Shown here piece after piece: positions 16,753 to 24,801 of a DNA stretch of 64,000 nt. This DNA is from a virus. The DNA is taken from positions 124,001 to 188,000 of the IMG/VR virus record IMGVR_UViG_3300022843_000001; one strand, given 5' to 3'. Made by a program: the position numbers and the translations under genes. The notes below the pieces were generated by a model. It did no database searches. It was not told the origin of the DNA and was given only the letters and a program-made list of their open reading frames with translations. The stretch's first letter is position 1, and each line of letters begins with the position of its first letter.

Positions 16753-17153
16753 TAACAATCACCCCAACGTTTAAATAAGATAGCACCTTTGTTTTGATTA
16801 CCATGTCGAAGTAAACTAGGGGATAGCATGTACACACCGTTATGCACTTTTTTAAGTAAATTTTTCTTGTACAGTTTTTGGAACAAAGTAGAAACAGTAG
16901 GTACTGTTGTATCACATTCTTTAGCAATAAAAGCAAATGTTCCTATGATACGGTTATTACTATCTTTGTTTTTAATAAGCCACGCCAAAACAGTATTAGT
17001 AGCGGTACCAGCTACACCAATGTATTCAGCTAATAACTTAGCATAAGACCTTTCCCAATAAGCTTTAGGAATCTTTTCAATAAACATATCAACAGGCATT
17101 ATTTCACCTGTACGATCATTTACCATTGTGTACGTGTCTTCATCTATATTCAT
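16752..17153 (-). CDS. RepL-like winged-helix replication/regulatory protein
   Basis: 133 residues. The segment LAWLIKNKDSNNRIIGTF, then a helix-turn-helix-like IAKECDTTVPTVSTLFQKLYKKN, then VHNGVYMLSPSLLRHGNQNKG, ending ILFKRWG, is the plasmid RepL (Firmicutes Rep) pattern. RepL proteins start plasmid replication; phage versions may be initiators or transcription regulators. A perfect 13-bp inverted repeat lies just upstream (17181-17245), a candidate binding site. Confidence 0.75.
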   Translation of the reverse strand: MNIDEDTYTMVNDRTGEIMPVDMFIEKIPKAYWERSYAKLLAEYIGVAGTATNTVLAWLIKNKDSNNRIIGTFAFIAKECDTTVPTVSTLFQKLYKKNLLKKVHNGVYMLSPSLLRHGNQNKGAILFKRWGDC

Positions 17154-17180
17154 ACTTAAATATTCTTTAGTACTTATTAA

Positions 17181-17245
17181 AATCGTATTTTAGCAGTTAT
17201 ATAAGTTGTTGTCTACATTATTATAGTGTTTACTAAAATACGATT
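17181..17245. repeat. Perfect 13-bp inverted repeat around a 39-bp spacer
   Basis: AATCGTATTTTAG (17181-17193) is exactly reverse-complemented as CTAAAATACGATT (17233-17245). It sits between the AP2-HNH gene and the RepL-like gene, 28 nt before the RepL start. It could be an operator, an initiator site, or a cruciform. Confidence 0.8.
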
Positions 17246-17261
17246 CTACTAATGGGTGTAT

Positions 17262-17936
17262 TTAATCTACGTACTCTTGTATTTTGTACGGAAGTTTAAA
17301 AAATAATATCCATTCATTTCTATGAGCTACTGCATCTTTTAACTTTACAAATCTGTCAGACGCTACTAACTTTCCTTCATGTTTTAGTACAGAAGACCAT
17401 TTTCCTGTTTTTTTAACTAGTGTTATGCCTACGTACCCACTAGAACTATTTTTATACACTCTTTTGTTAACTGCTTGTTCTTGTCTTGTAGCCCACGTAC
17501 AGTTGCCGGGGTTATAACCACCATTGTTGTCAATACGCTCTATAGTCAGTTTTTCTTTGTACCCACTGTTTTTAGCCCACTCTATAAATGTCTCCATTGA
17601 GTTTGCCCATTCAGAACACATATCTATTCCTCTATTACCATAGTCAATATAGCTTTTATTTTTTGGGTTAGTACATCTGTGAACCATCGCGTACCAGACT
17701 GCTGATATTTTGCTTGTTGAAAGTCCGTGAGTAGTTCTTACTTTTGATACAGCTTCTTTAGCAAAGCAACCACAAGATGTAGATAGACCTGATTTTAAAT
17801 TACTACCTCTTATAGTTTTTTCATTACCACACTGACATTCACATAACCAGTAATGAGTGTTCTTTACATCTTCTGCTCTACTAACAACAGTTAGTCTTGA
17901 GTATACGTTTCCTACAATGTCTTTAGTGTTTACCAT
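17262..17936 (-). CDS. AP2-domain HNH homing endonuclease
   Basis: 224 residues from the ATG at 17936, which has AGGAG 8 nt upstream; upstream in-frame Met residues lack a site. N-terminal zinc-ribbon-like CECQCG and CGCF, then HNH core AVWYAMVHRCTNPKN, GIDMCSEW, TIERIDNNGGYNPGNCTWAT, and a C-terminal AP2-like DNA-binding domain (GYVGITLVKKTGKWSSVLK). One of three related AP2-HNH genes here (also 40831 and 45312). It is first in the leftward operon next to the divergent region. Confidence 0.88.
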   Translation of the reverse strand: MVNTKDIVGNVYSRLTVVSRAEDVKNTHYWLCECQCGNEKTIRGSNLKSGLSTSCGCFAKEAVSKVRTTHGLSTSKISAVWYAMVHRCTNPKNKSYIDYGNRGIDMCSEWANSMETFIEWAKNSGYKEKLTIERIDNNGGYNPGNCTWATRQEQAVNKRVYKNSSSGYVGITLVKKTGKWSSVLKHEGKLVASDRFVKLKDAVAHRNEWILFFKLPYKIQEYVD

Positions 17937-18462
17937 TACGAATCTCCTGTTAAAGCAGTAGCATAACATACTAAACAATGTTTATCACTACATTTACTAA
18001 AGTCTAATGCCACATACCCCTTAACTTATACAAATATTCTTTAGTAGACACTATTAAATATTATAGTGCCGTAGGGCTAAGAGCTAGGTGTGTCAAGGGG
18101 TACCTACCTTCTGCTTATATACTCTATGGTCCTTCGTTCCGCTTTGCTACTAACAGCTAGTTTTCCTCAACTACTTTATCGTAAACAAAGTGCCTTATCA
18201 TACCCGTTAACAACCACTACATTACTAAACGTAAATTTAGAAGACATTCCAAACTCCTACACAAATAAAATTATATTATATATTAAAATAATTTTTTATT
18301 AAATATTAAAATAAAATTTATAAAAAATTTAAATAGGGTCGGAACAAATACTAAATTTTTAATATAACTTCTAAAGCAGTATATAGCATTCCGCTATATG
18401 TACCGCTGGGTACCCCCCGCATTCCGTGGATGGGACCCATTCAAACCAAAAGGTAAATAACC
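17937..18462. other. Divergent intergenic region: AT-rich tract and early promoter candidates
   Basis: No convincing gene in 526 bp. It separates leftward genes from rightward early genes. Contents: an 8-bp inverted repeat TACCCCTT/AAGGGGTA with arms near 18015 and 18100; an extremely AT-rich stretch at about 18255-18360, suited to an unwinding element; then tandem hairpins at 18381-18440. In N4 this position corresponds to the joined genome ends and the first vRNAP promoters, so terminal repeats could lie here. A 70-codon rightward reading at 18090-18302 has no clear ribosome site and was left out. Confidence 0.55.
18381..18440 (+). promoter_or_regulatory. Three tandem hairpins, candidate virion RNA polymerase promoters
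   Basis: ATATAGC-ATTCC-GCTATAT (18381-18399), GTACC-GCTG-GGTAC (18400-18413) and ATGGG-A-CCCAT (18430-18440) follow one another; GCATTCCG occurs twice, 32 bp apart (18387 and 18419). N4 vRNAP recognises small DNA hairpins with stems of 5-7 bp upstream of early genes. Location right before the first early gene fits. Loop sizes differ from the N4 trinucleotide loops, so this is a candidate only. Confidence 0.4.
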
Positions 18463-18846
18463 ATGAACGTAATCAAAACTGTAGTAAAAGACATCTACAC
18501 AATCACAGGCACACTGCTAGGAGCAACAGGTGAGATAGTAACCACACTATCAGGTGAGGCAGCTAACGCTACTAAGTTAGTGACATCAGCTATCACTGCA
18601 ACACCGGGTGTCATACGTGAGGTAATCAACGCACCTATCACTGCGACAGCTGCTTACCAAGCAGAGGACAAGGGCATCTCATACGACGAAGCAGAGGCAG
18701 CACTAATAGCTATGCTACCAAGCACTGCTAGCCAAGCAGTGAAGGACTCTATGATAGCAGCAGGTAGGCTATCAGCGTCTCTCATGAAGGAAGAGGAAGC
18801 TGCGGAAGCTAAGGTAGCTACTTCAGTCACTACAACTGTAGGTTAG
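18463..18846 (+). CDS. First early protein, unknown function, Ala/Thr-rich
   Basis: 127 residues of low complexity: many Ala, Thr, Val; helices such as SYDEAEAALIAMLPSTASQAVKDSM and a Glu/Lys-rich end. The DNA is less AT-rich than its neighbours and uses more C-ending codons, as in highly expressed early phage genes. No family recognised. It is the first rightward gene after the hairpin region, so an early host-takeover role is likely but not shown. Confidence 0.7.
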   Translation: MNVIKTVVKDIYTITGTLLGATGEIVTTLSGEAANATKLVTSAITATPGVIREVINAPITATAAYQAEDKGISYDEAEAALIAMLPSTASQAVKDSMIAAGRLSASLMKEEEAAEAKVATSVTTTVG

Positions 18847-18992
18847 TACACACTCACACTAACTACACTCACCAGCTCTAGGCAAGCTATATAATACTGC
18901 CTACTTACCACCATGCATACTGTGTACATGCAGTATGTATGCTAGTAAGTGTTACGTACTACTCAGTACGGCTTACAAACAGGAGAAATGTG

Positions 18993-19079
18993 ATGAAAGA
19001 ATCCACCAAGCAAACTATCGTTGAAACTGTGCTGTATGTAGCATTAATGGTAGCAATACCATGTATGTTTATTCTTTAG
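18993..19079 (+). CDS. 28-residue membrane peptide
   Basis: Begins MKESTKQTIVETVLYVALM and ends in a hydrophobic stretch (VLYVALMVAIPCMFIL), a single membrane span. AGGAG lies 8 nt before the ATG, a strong ribosome site. The hairpin CGTACT-ACTC-AGTACG lies just upstream (about 18955-18970). Small early membrane peptides are common in N4-like phages; function unknown. Confidence 0.5.
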   Translation: MKESTKQTIVETVLYVALMVAIPCMFIL

Positions 19080-19099
19080 GACACTTTAGGAGTATTATT

Positions 19100-19378
19100 A
19101 TGTCAGTAAAATCTAAGTACACTCATGGGTGCGGTGTGTGTAGTCTTATAAGTAACTGTGGGTGTGCAGCAGTATTACAAGTACCTGATTTAACAGGTTA
19201 TAAATACTCTCATGAGTATGATTCTTGTGACTATCATCAGATTGTTAAACATGATATTTATGACAATCGTGATCTTGGTGTGGATAGTTTTGTTGAAACT
19301 ATTTTAGTGACTTATAAAGCTTCTTTAGTGCTATCTGAAGATAGATTAAATGCTTATTTAGCTGATGATAGTAGATAG
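19100..19378 (+). CDS. Small Cys-rich protein, unknown function
   Basis: 92 residues from the ATG at 19100, which has TTTAGGAG 9 nt upstream; an in-frame ATG at 19061 lies inside the previous peptide gene and lacks a site. The N-terminus has four Cys in a possible zinc knuckle (HGCGVCSLISNCGCAAV). Acidic C-terminus. Not recognised. Confidence 0.6.
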   Translation: MSVKSKYTHGCGVCSLISNCGCAAVLQVPDLTGYKYSHEYDSCDYHQIVKHDIYDNRDLGVDSFVETILVTYKASLVLSEDRLNAYLADDSR

Positions 19379-19447
19379 GTTTTAAGTTAGTTTATTTAGA
19401 TAGGTGTTGCTACCACATTGAGTAGCAGTCTATTAATGGAGAATATT

Positions 19448-19735
19448 ATGAACACATTATTAATAAACAGTACACTTACTGTTTTAAGTATTGACGAAAT
19501 AGTGGCGAATCATGCTCAAGCAGTATCTTTAGTATTAGTTGGTTTGTATGACATGCATGTTCAGGTAACTAAGGAAAATAACTCTTTATTCTTTAAGTAC
19601 ATGACAGATCAAGAGATGGATTACGCATTGAGTGATGTTGATGCTGGTACTTCAAGCCAGTTTAATTACCACAACCCTAATTGGCACTTTGTATCATCAT
19701 TACGAATAGCTATCAGAGATAGTTTAGAAGGTTAA
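19448..19735 (+). CDS. Small protein, unknown function
   Basis: 95 residues from the ATG at 19448, preceded by GGAGAATATT; the same leader form (GGAGAACATT) precedes the RNA polymerase gene. Contains a hydrophobic helix (VSLVLVGLYDMHV) and an acidic C-terminal half. No family recognised. Early operon, just before the polymerase. Confidence 0.6.
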   Translation: MNTLLINSTLTVLSIDEIVANHAQAVSLVLVGLYDMHVQVTKENNSLFFKYMTDQEMDYALSDVDAGTSSQFNYHNPNWHFVSSLRIAIRDSLEG

Positions 19736-19833
19736 ATAATGACCACCTAGCTCTACGGAAAGGGTTAGGAAATGTTAAGGAGCAGTACAGTACCGTGTAT
19801 ACATTCGTATACATGTCATGTTTGGAGAACATT

Positions 19834-21840
19834 ATGAAAAACTTACAACCAGCAGTGTCAGAAAAAGCAGCAATAGATCACACAAATGACAGCTTGAAAA
19901 CTGCTATGTATTTGATGCTTAGCAACTCTGATTTGGTTACAAAGACAGCATTTTACGCTAATGAAGAGTTATACGATGATTGGACAGCTATGGTACACGA
20001 ATACGTGTTTGATACTTTATTACCGAACAGACTGAAGCATGTAATAGCAGCAGTAACTAGCGTAACAAACAGTTGCGATAAGGTATTGCTGAGCACTTTT
20101 GTAGGCATGTTGAAGTATAAAAACATGGTTGGGCCATTAAAGGTTAAGCAAACTGAGGGACAGCTTAAACGTTTTAATATACTGGTGGCTGAATTAGTTA
20201 CTAGTATACTAATTGACGAAGGCTTGCTTGAAGTACAAGTAGAAAAAGTTACAACAGCATTAGGTGTTAGAACACATAAGTATGTGACGTTTACTAAACA
20301 TAATGTCAAAGATGTGTATAAAGGCATTATGGATAAAGCTGGTGTTGTGCTGCAGAAAGATATTGCTGGGCGTAAGCCTAATAATGCGCAGAAAACTTGT
20401 CTTGCATTGTTATCTAGTCAGGCGTATGAACTTCATACTGCTCTTAGTCAGGCAGTACTGCACAAGTTTTATACACTTAAACCTGATTGGAACAAGACTC
20501 ACGATAAGAATGGTAATGAAATTAAATGGGTTGGTGCTTATAAACGTAAGCATTACAAAGATATGGCAGCGGAAGTAATGGAACTGCAAGATTGCATTTA
20601 CTATATTGCGCATAAGTTTGACAATCGTTTACGTGTCGGTCCTGAGGCAAATAGGCTTGAAGGTATTAATCTTCATGGAAAGTCTTTTGAAACTGGACAG
20701 CATTGTGCTGCAAACTATAAAGATATAAATGATCAGGCTTATAGAATGATTGAGCAGCAGTTGTATTCAGCTAGGCATAACCGTGTGACTGTTCAGCAAG
20801 CAGTAGATAATTTGTCATCTAATGACTATTTACCTGTTACTGAGGACATTATGCTTGCAGCTACTAGCCAGAAGGAAATGGCTAACTTGCACACTGCTAA
20901 GAAAGCATTAAAGTCAATGCAACGACACGCTGAAGGCAAGCCTTGCGGTAATTTATTCGGCTGGGACTTCACGTTCTCAGGTGGCATTATGGCAGGTCTG
21001 TTGTTCAAGAGTCCTGAGTTCTTACAGTCAGGTAATCTTTATGGTGAGGATAAGGTAACTGATGCACATGCTAGGTTTGGTGAGTTATTTGGTCTTAGTG
21101 GTATTGATAGAGATACTGTTAAGGATATGCAGCAACCAGTTATGCATGGTGGTCACATTTCAGGTTTGCTGAAAGTACTAGCAGATCATGGATTTGAGAT
21201 GTCAGAAGCAGAGGTAAAGAGAGGTCTTACAGGTGTATACGGTGAATGTGTTGGTAATGTAAATATCATTGCTGAGTGGGGTCAAGCGTTAGCATGCAGT
21301 GAGTATGCAACAATGACTTGGACTATGCCTGATAACATGATTTCAGCACACAAAGCTTACCAAAGTGGTATTGCTGTTGAGAATTATGTTGCATCAGCTA
21401 CTAGTAAGCGTGGTTATACTCATAATGTACAGCTTAGTAATTTGCCTTATGAGACTACTAATACTGGTAAACCTTTGTATGCTAAGGAGATGACTATTGG
21501 TCATACTAACTATAAAGTTACTACTCATCTGAGAGGATTATTTGCCGATATTCTTCATAGTGTAGATGCTTATGTGTTACGTAGAGTAGTGAAAGCTGTT
21601 ACTGATCAGGGCTATACTATATTGGTTAAGCATGACAACTTTTATATTCAACCAGCAGCTTATCCTACTTTAATTAAAGCAGCTAAGAAGGTGTTTAGAG
21701 AGTTGCTTCATAGTAATTTGCTGCACAATATACTCACTGAAATTAGTGAACGGTCACATAAAGAATCTAATGTGCCAGAAATAGTTTATGGCGAAGCTCA
21801 AGATTTGATTGAAGAAAGCCATAATTTCTTACTACCATAG
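19834..21840 (+). CDS. T7-family single-chain RNA polymerase (N4 RNAPII-like, fused)
   Basis: 668 residues from the ATG at 19834 (GGAG 9 nt upstream). Motifs of T7-type polymerases in order: DNRLRV at D263 (DxxGR-like), motif A GWDFTFSGG at D378, motif B R426-x3-K430 followed by MHGG, motif C KHDNFYIQP at D601. Length equals the sum of the two N4 RNAPII subunits (about 269 and 404 residues), so this looks like one-chain RNAPII. In motif B the residue aligned with T7 Y639 is H438; a second YG (Y469) lies downstream. Expected role: middle transcription from its own promoters, made by the virion polymerase. Confidence 0.85.
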   Translation: MKNLQPAVSEKAAIDHTNDSLKTAMYLMLSNSDLVTKTAFYANEELYDDWTAMVHEYVFDTLLPNRLKHVIAAVTSVTNSCDKVLLSTFVGMLKYKNMVGPLKVKQTEGQLKRFNILVAELVTSILIDEGLLEVQVEKVTTALGVRTHKYVTFTKHNVKDVYKGIMDKAGVVLQKDIAGRKPNNAQKTCLALLSSQAYELHTALSQAVLHKFYTLKPDWNKTHDKNGNEIKWVGAYKRKHYKDMAAEVMELQDCIYYIAHKFDNRLRVGPEANRLEGINLHGKSFETGQHCAANYKDINDQAYRMIEQQLYSARHNRVTVQQAVDNLSSNDYLPVTEDIMLAATSQKEMANLHTAKKALKSMQRHAEGKPCGNLFGWDFTFSGGIMAGLLFKSPEFLQSGNLYGEDKVTDAHARFGELFGLSGIDRDTVKDMQQPVMHGGHISGLLKVLADHGFEMSEAEVKRGLTGVYGECVGNVNIIAEWGQALACSEYATMTWTMPDNMISAHKAYQSGIAVENYVASATSKRGYTHNVQLSNLPYETTNTGKPLYAKEMTIGHTNYKVTTHLRGLFADILHSVDAYVLRRVVKAVTDQGYTILVKHDNFYIQPAAYPTLIKAAKKVFRELLHSNLLHNILTEISERSHKESNVPEIVYGEAQDLIEESHNFLLP

Positions 21841-22027
21841 TAGGTAGTTAATGCACAAGGATGTGCCAATATACTATTAAGGATTTTTATGTAGTGTACA
21901 ACAAGGTATTACATTAACCGCACCAGTTGTGGGTTTACTTTAGTGTATACGAATATGTATTGATCTTTATTTATTATTTCCCTTATTACACCCCTAGATT
22001 CGACAGTTTTTTTCCTGCTCGCATTCG

Positions 22028-22040
22028 CTCCCTATAGTGA
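22028..22040 (-). promoter_or_regulatory. T7 phage promoter-like core on the minus strand
   Basis: The minus strand reads TCACTATAGGGAG, identical to positions -8 to +5 of the T7 class III promoter; the upstream recognition half (-17 to -9) does not match. It would fire leftward, antisense to the RNA polymerase gene. Use by this phage's polymerase is unproven. Confidence 0.3.
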
Positions 22041-22150
22041 AAAAAGACGGTATGTTCTTTTTTACAGCAGCTAATGACGTACTGGCAATACGCAATCTGT
22101 AAATATATAGCTGTTTTAATATGTATAGCAATCTCGCATTAATTTAAATA

Positions 22151-22500
22151 GGAGATGTGTAATGGATATACTGTGCCGTTAGAAGCGGCTTAAATAGACT
22201 TGTAATAAACCAACTCAAGTCTTTTACCAGAACTACCAATAAGATACTAAGTATCTATGTACGATCTCACAGATGTAGCCATAGGCACACAGCTGAGTGA
22301 AACAAACTAGTAGAGTAAACTGCTTGACTAAATCTAACCAAATTTAACACCGTAAGTGTGTAACGGCTATTGTGCTAGCTGTAAAGTTTAGCTATTCGCT
22401 CTGAAGTAGTCTGAGGCAAATTTACACATTTGTACAACGACACGGTTGCCTTGAACAAGCAACACTGGAGACGTAACCAGTATAAATTATGTTAGTAAAT
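22151..22500 (+). ncRNA. Candidate structured RNA, hairpin-rich and non-coding
   Basis: About 350 nt with successive short hairpins: GCCG/CGGC (22175-22189), AGACTTG/CAAGTCT (22196-22222), AGATA/TATCT (22242-22256), CCGT/ACGG (22350-22366), GTTGC/GCAAC (22445-22463), ACTGG/CCAGT (22464-22481). All frames are closed by stops. It does not fit tRNA or another RNA family known to me. It could equally be a long structured leader for the next gene. Confidence 0.35.
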
Positions 22501-22564
22501 TTTTAGTTAAGGTAACGTATTACACCTATTTTAAAGTAATACAAAATTTAAGAGGATTTATATC

Positions 22565-22885
22565 ATGTCTATCATGAAAGATACGCCTGAAATGCGGTCA
22601 GCTGCATATAAAGAGGCGTTACAACGTAAGCAGCAAATGAAGTTGCACAATATAACTGCAGACATGACTCAAGAACAGTCTGACGCAAAAATCATTCAAC
22701 TTTCGGAAGCAAAGGCAGAATTAACAGGCAAGCCTGTGTCATCTGTTGCCGCAGGGCAGGAATGGTACGTTAACGAGTTAATTGAGTTTGCTGGAATGTC
22801 TCCTACAGAACGTTATCAATGGGGTAGAGACCAGTCATTTCCTGATACTGCTTCTGATGCAGAACTGCTATCCGCACTAGCTTAA
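22565..22885 (+). CDS. Small acidic/helical protein, unknown function
   Basis: 106 residues after AGGATTT. Begins MSIMKDTPEMRSAAYKEAL; helical, Gln/Glu/Ala-rich, with one Trp-rich segment (GQEWYVNELIEFAGMSPTERYQWG). Not recognised. First gene after the hairpin-rich region. Confidence 0.65.
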   Translation: MSIMKDTPEMRSAAYKEALQRKQQMKLHNITADMTQEQSDAKIIQLSEAKAELTGKPVSSVAAGQEWYVNELIEFAGMSPTERYQWGRDQSFPDTASDAELLSALA

Positions 22886-22986
22886 CTGTTAGTGCTCACG
22901 TGCCAGTACGTGTACCCAACTGGCAATTAACCAGCGTAATTTATAGGCTTATTCTTAAACTTCTTAATATAAAAGGTTAATTAACT

Positions 22987-23361
22987 ATGACTAATTTACT
23001 AAAAAATCAAGTTGAAGCTGTAAAACTTTGGTGTCAAGCACTTGAGTCTGAAGAATACTTACAAGGAGTGAATACTTTACAAGAAAATGATAATAGTTTT
23101 TGTTGTTTAGGTGTTGCTTGTTTAGTAGCTGAAAAAAATGGTGTACATGTAATTCGTGATGAGTTTGGAATTATAAAAGGCAATAATCTTGCTACACAAG
23201 CAGCAGTTATGGACTGGTTAGGATTACGTGATCCATCTGGTGCGTATAGCTATACTGATATAAATATACCTAGTTTAACTTCGCTTAATGATAGGGAAGT
23301 ATCGTTTAAAAAGATTTCTAAAATTATACAAAGTAACCCAGAAGGTCTATTTATTTCTTAA
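22987..23361 (+). CDS. Conserved phage protein of the FCCLGVAC family, copy 1
   Basis: 124 residues. Core SFCCLGVACLVAEKNGV, then MDWLGLRDPSG and SLTSLND, a pattern common in phages of many types with unknown function. A paralogue is encoded at 26461-26862. The two share the CCLGVAC core, the spacing to the DW(Y/L)G segment and the C-terminal aliphatic helix (ISKIIQS). Confidence 0.75.
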   Translation: MTNLLKNQVEAVKLWCQALESEEYLQGVNTLQENDNSFCCLGVACLVAEKNGVHVIRDEFGIIKGNNLATQAAVMDWLGLRDPSGAYSYTDINIPSLTSLNDREVSFKKISKIIQSNPEGLFIS

Positions 23362-23400
23362 AAAGATAATTTAGGCTAATTACAAATTTTAGGTGTAGCT

Positions 23401-23598
23401 ATGAAAATAGATAACAAACATTGGTTATGTTTATGCTTAGTTAAAATGTCTGAAGAGAATAAAAAAGTTAAACATAACCACAGTACGTCTATTACTGATA
23501 ACAGTTTTGAACATTTAACTAAGTCTGTATTTAGTATAGATCTTAATGGTGGTATTACTGAAGAAGGTTTAACTCTAGTAGAACGTAATTTTCCTTAA
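23401..23598 (+). CDS. Small protein, unknown function
   Basis: 65 residues, starts MKIDNKHWLCLCLVKM, followed by a Lys/His-rich stretch and an acidic end. No motif recognised. Spaced 39 nt after the previous gene, in the same direction. Confidence 0.5.
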   Translation: MKIDNKHWLCLCLVKMSEENKKVKHNHSTSITDNSFEHLTKSVFSIDLNGGITEEGLTLVERNFP

Positions 23599-23619
23599 AG
23601 TAACTTTTAAGAGGTTATT

Positions 23620-24021
23620 ATGATTAGTAAATATCCGGGTAAGTACTGTAGTAAGAAAGTTGCTGATATGTCTCCTGAAGAGCATAAGCAACATAGAATA
23701 CATTCTAACGCTTACAACAAATCTAAAAGTCCTGAACAAAATAAAAGAGATTTGGATTCACAAAATAGATGGAGATCTAAGAATACTGAAAAAGTACTAA
23801 TTTACTCTAAACGTTGGAGAGACAAAAATACTACTAAAGTAAAAGTGTGCTCACGTGATTACTATAGAAGATCGTCTAAAAACTTAACTGATGTGTATAT
23901 AAGAAATCTTGTACATATCAGTACAGGATTACAGAAAAATTTAATAACTCAGGAAATGATAAATATTCATCGTTCAACCCTCGCAATAAAGCGAATTATT
24001 AAAACAACCAGAGAGAAATAA
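23620..24021 (+). CDS. Basic phage protein with Arg/Trp/Asn repeats, possible DNA-binding
   Basis: 133 residues, very basic. Repeated RWR(S/D)KNTEKV and RRSSKN units, then NLTDVYIRNLVHISTG and a C-terminal helix INIHRSTLAIKRIIK. The same arrangement, with and without an HNH domain, is common in phage proteins linked to endonucleases; here no HNH core is present. Preceded by AAGAGG. A nucleic-acid-binding role is likely but unproven. Confidence 0.6.
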   Translation: MISKYPGKYCSKKVADMSPEEHKQHRIHSNAYNKSKSPEQNKRDLDSQNRWRSKNTEKVLIYSKRWRDKNTTKVKVCSRDYYRRSSKNLTDVYIRNLVHISTGLQKNLITQEMINIHRSTLAIKRIIKTTREK

Positions 24022-24023
24022 AA

Positions 24024-24560
24024 ATGAAAGATCAAAATTTTAAAGTTATTGTAGATACTATTAAAAAACTTAGTTTTAATAGTGATTCACAAAAGTATGA
24101 CCTAGCTAAAGTATTACATCAAGCTCGTATTGTTAATTGGTCACAGACTAAGTACAAGACATTTGACAACATGATTAAAGTAGAGATTAATGACACTAAT
24201 CGTGAAGTTTATACTTTAATTTATGGTTATTCTTGTATGCAGAAGTTTAAATGGTCTGATGCAGCTATTAAGACAGTGTTAAAACAATTAGGGTGGTCTA
24301 GATTTGTAGCTGCTATACAAAAAGAATTTGTTATTAAAACAAAATATGATTTTATTAATAAGTATTACAAAATGCCTATGAATAAGTTAATACCTGTACG
24401 TGCAGTAGATCCTGAAGGTGATAGAGCTTACGGTTTTAATTTACCTGCAGAACATGCTAATAAATGGGATGGTATTCTTACACAACACGGTATGACTATT
24501 ATCAATGGTCGTAGACATGGTGTAAGAGACTCTGTTATATCATTGATTAACACACTTTAA
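24024..24560 (+). CDS. Middle-gene protein, unknown function
   Basis: 178 residues, mixed helix and strand, neutral to basic. Segments SDAAIKTVLKQLGWSRFVAAI and a C-terminal GRRHGVRDSVISLINTL are noticeable. Not recognised. It starts 2 nt after the previous stop and ends an operon part before a structured gap. Confidence 0.6.
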   Translation: MKDQNFKVIVDTIKKLSFNSDSQKYDLAKVLHQARIVNWSQTKYKTFDNMIKVEINDTNREVYTLIYGYSCMQKFKWSDAAIKTVLKQLGWSRFVAAIQKEFVIKTKYDFINKYYKMPMNKLIPVRAVDPEGDRAYGFNLPAEHANKWDGILTQHGMTIINGRRHGVRDSVISLINTL

Positions 24561-24801
24561 TATAATTCGAATAGGTAGCTGATGCTCTCTGCTGTTAATT
24601 ACACGATGTTTCTGTTGACAACCAACATGTTCTGAAAAGAAATGTGCAGGGGATTAGAGTAAGAGTGATAGAGTACCTCCTACGAGAAATCTAGGTGTGC
24701 CTGAAGCACAGTAAAAAGCAGTATTAAATTATAACCCTAGCTAGAGGGTAAAGTCGGTATTCGTGTTTCTAGTGAAGCGTCTAATTAACGTATGCGAATA
24801 A
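24561..24801. other. Gene-free gap with small hairpins before a tRNA-like element
   Basis: No convincing ORF. Short hairpins such as GTGC-CTGAA-GCAC (near 24695) and CCCT-AGCTAG-AGGG (near 24742). It may be a processed RNA precursor together with the tRNA-like element that follows. Confidence 0.4.

Larger units (their letters stand above)
21841..22564. other. 724-bp region without a normal gene after the RNA polymerase
   Basis: No ORF longer than a few codons with a ribosome site. It contains an A/T-stem hairpin at 22037-22065, a T7-promoter-like core on the minus strand at 22028-22040, a strong ribosome site (AGGAGATG) ahead of a six-codon reading MDILCR at 22163, and a hairpin-rich stretch to about 22500. 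It probably carries middle promoters and a structured RNA. Confidence 0.55.

Noticed and set aside
18090-18302. 70-codon rightward frame in the divergent region
   Set aside because: No ribosome site, and its 3' end runs into the extremely AT-rich tract; a chance frame is more likely.
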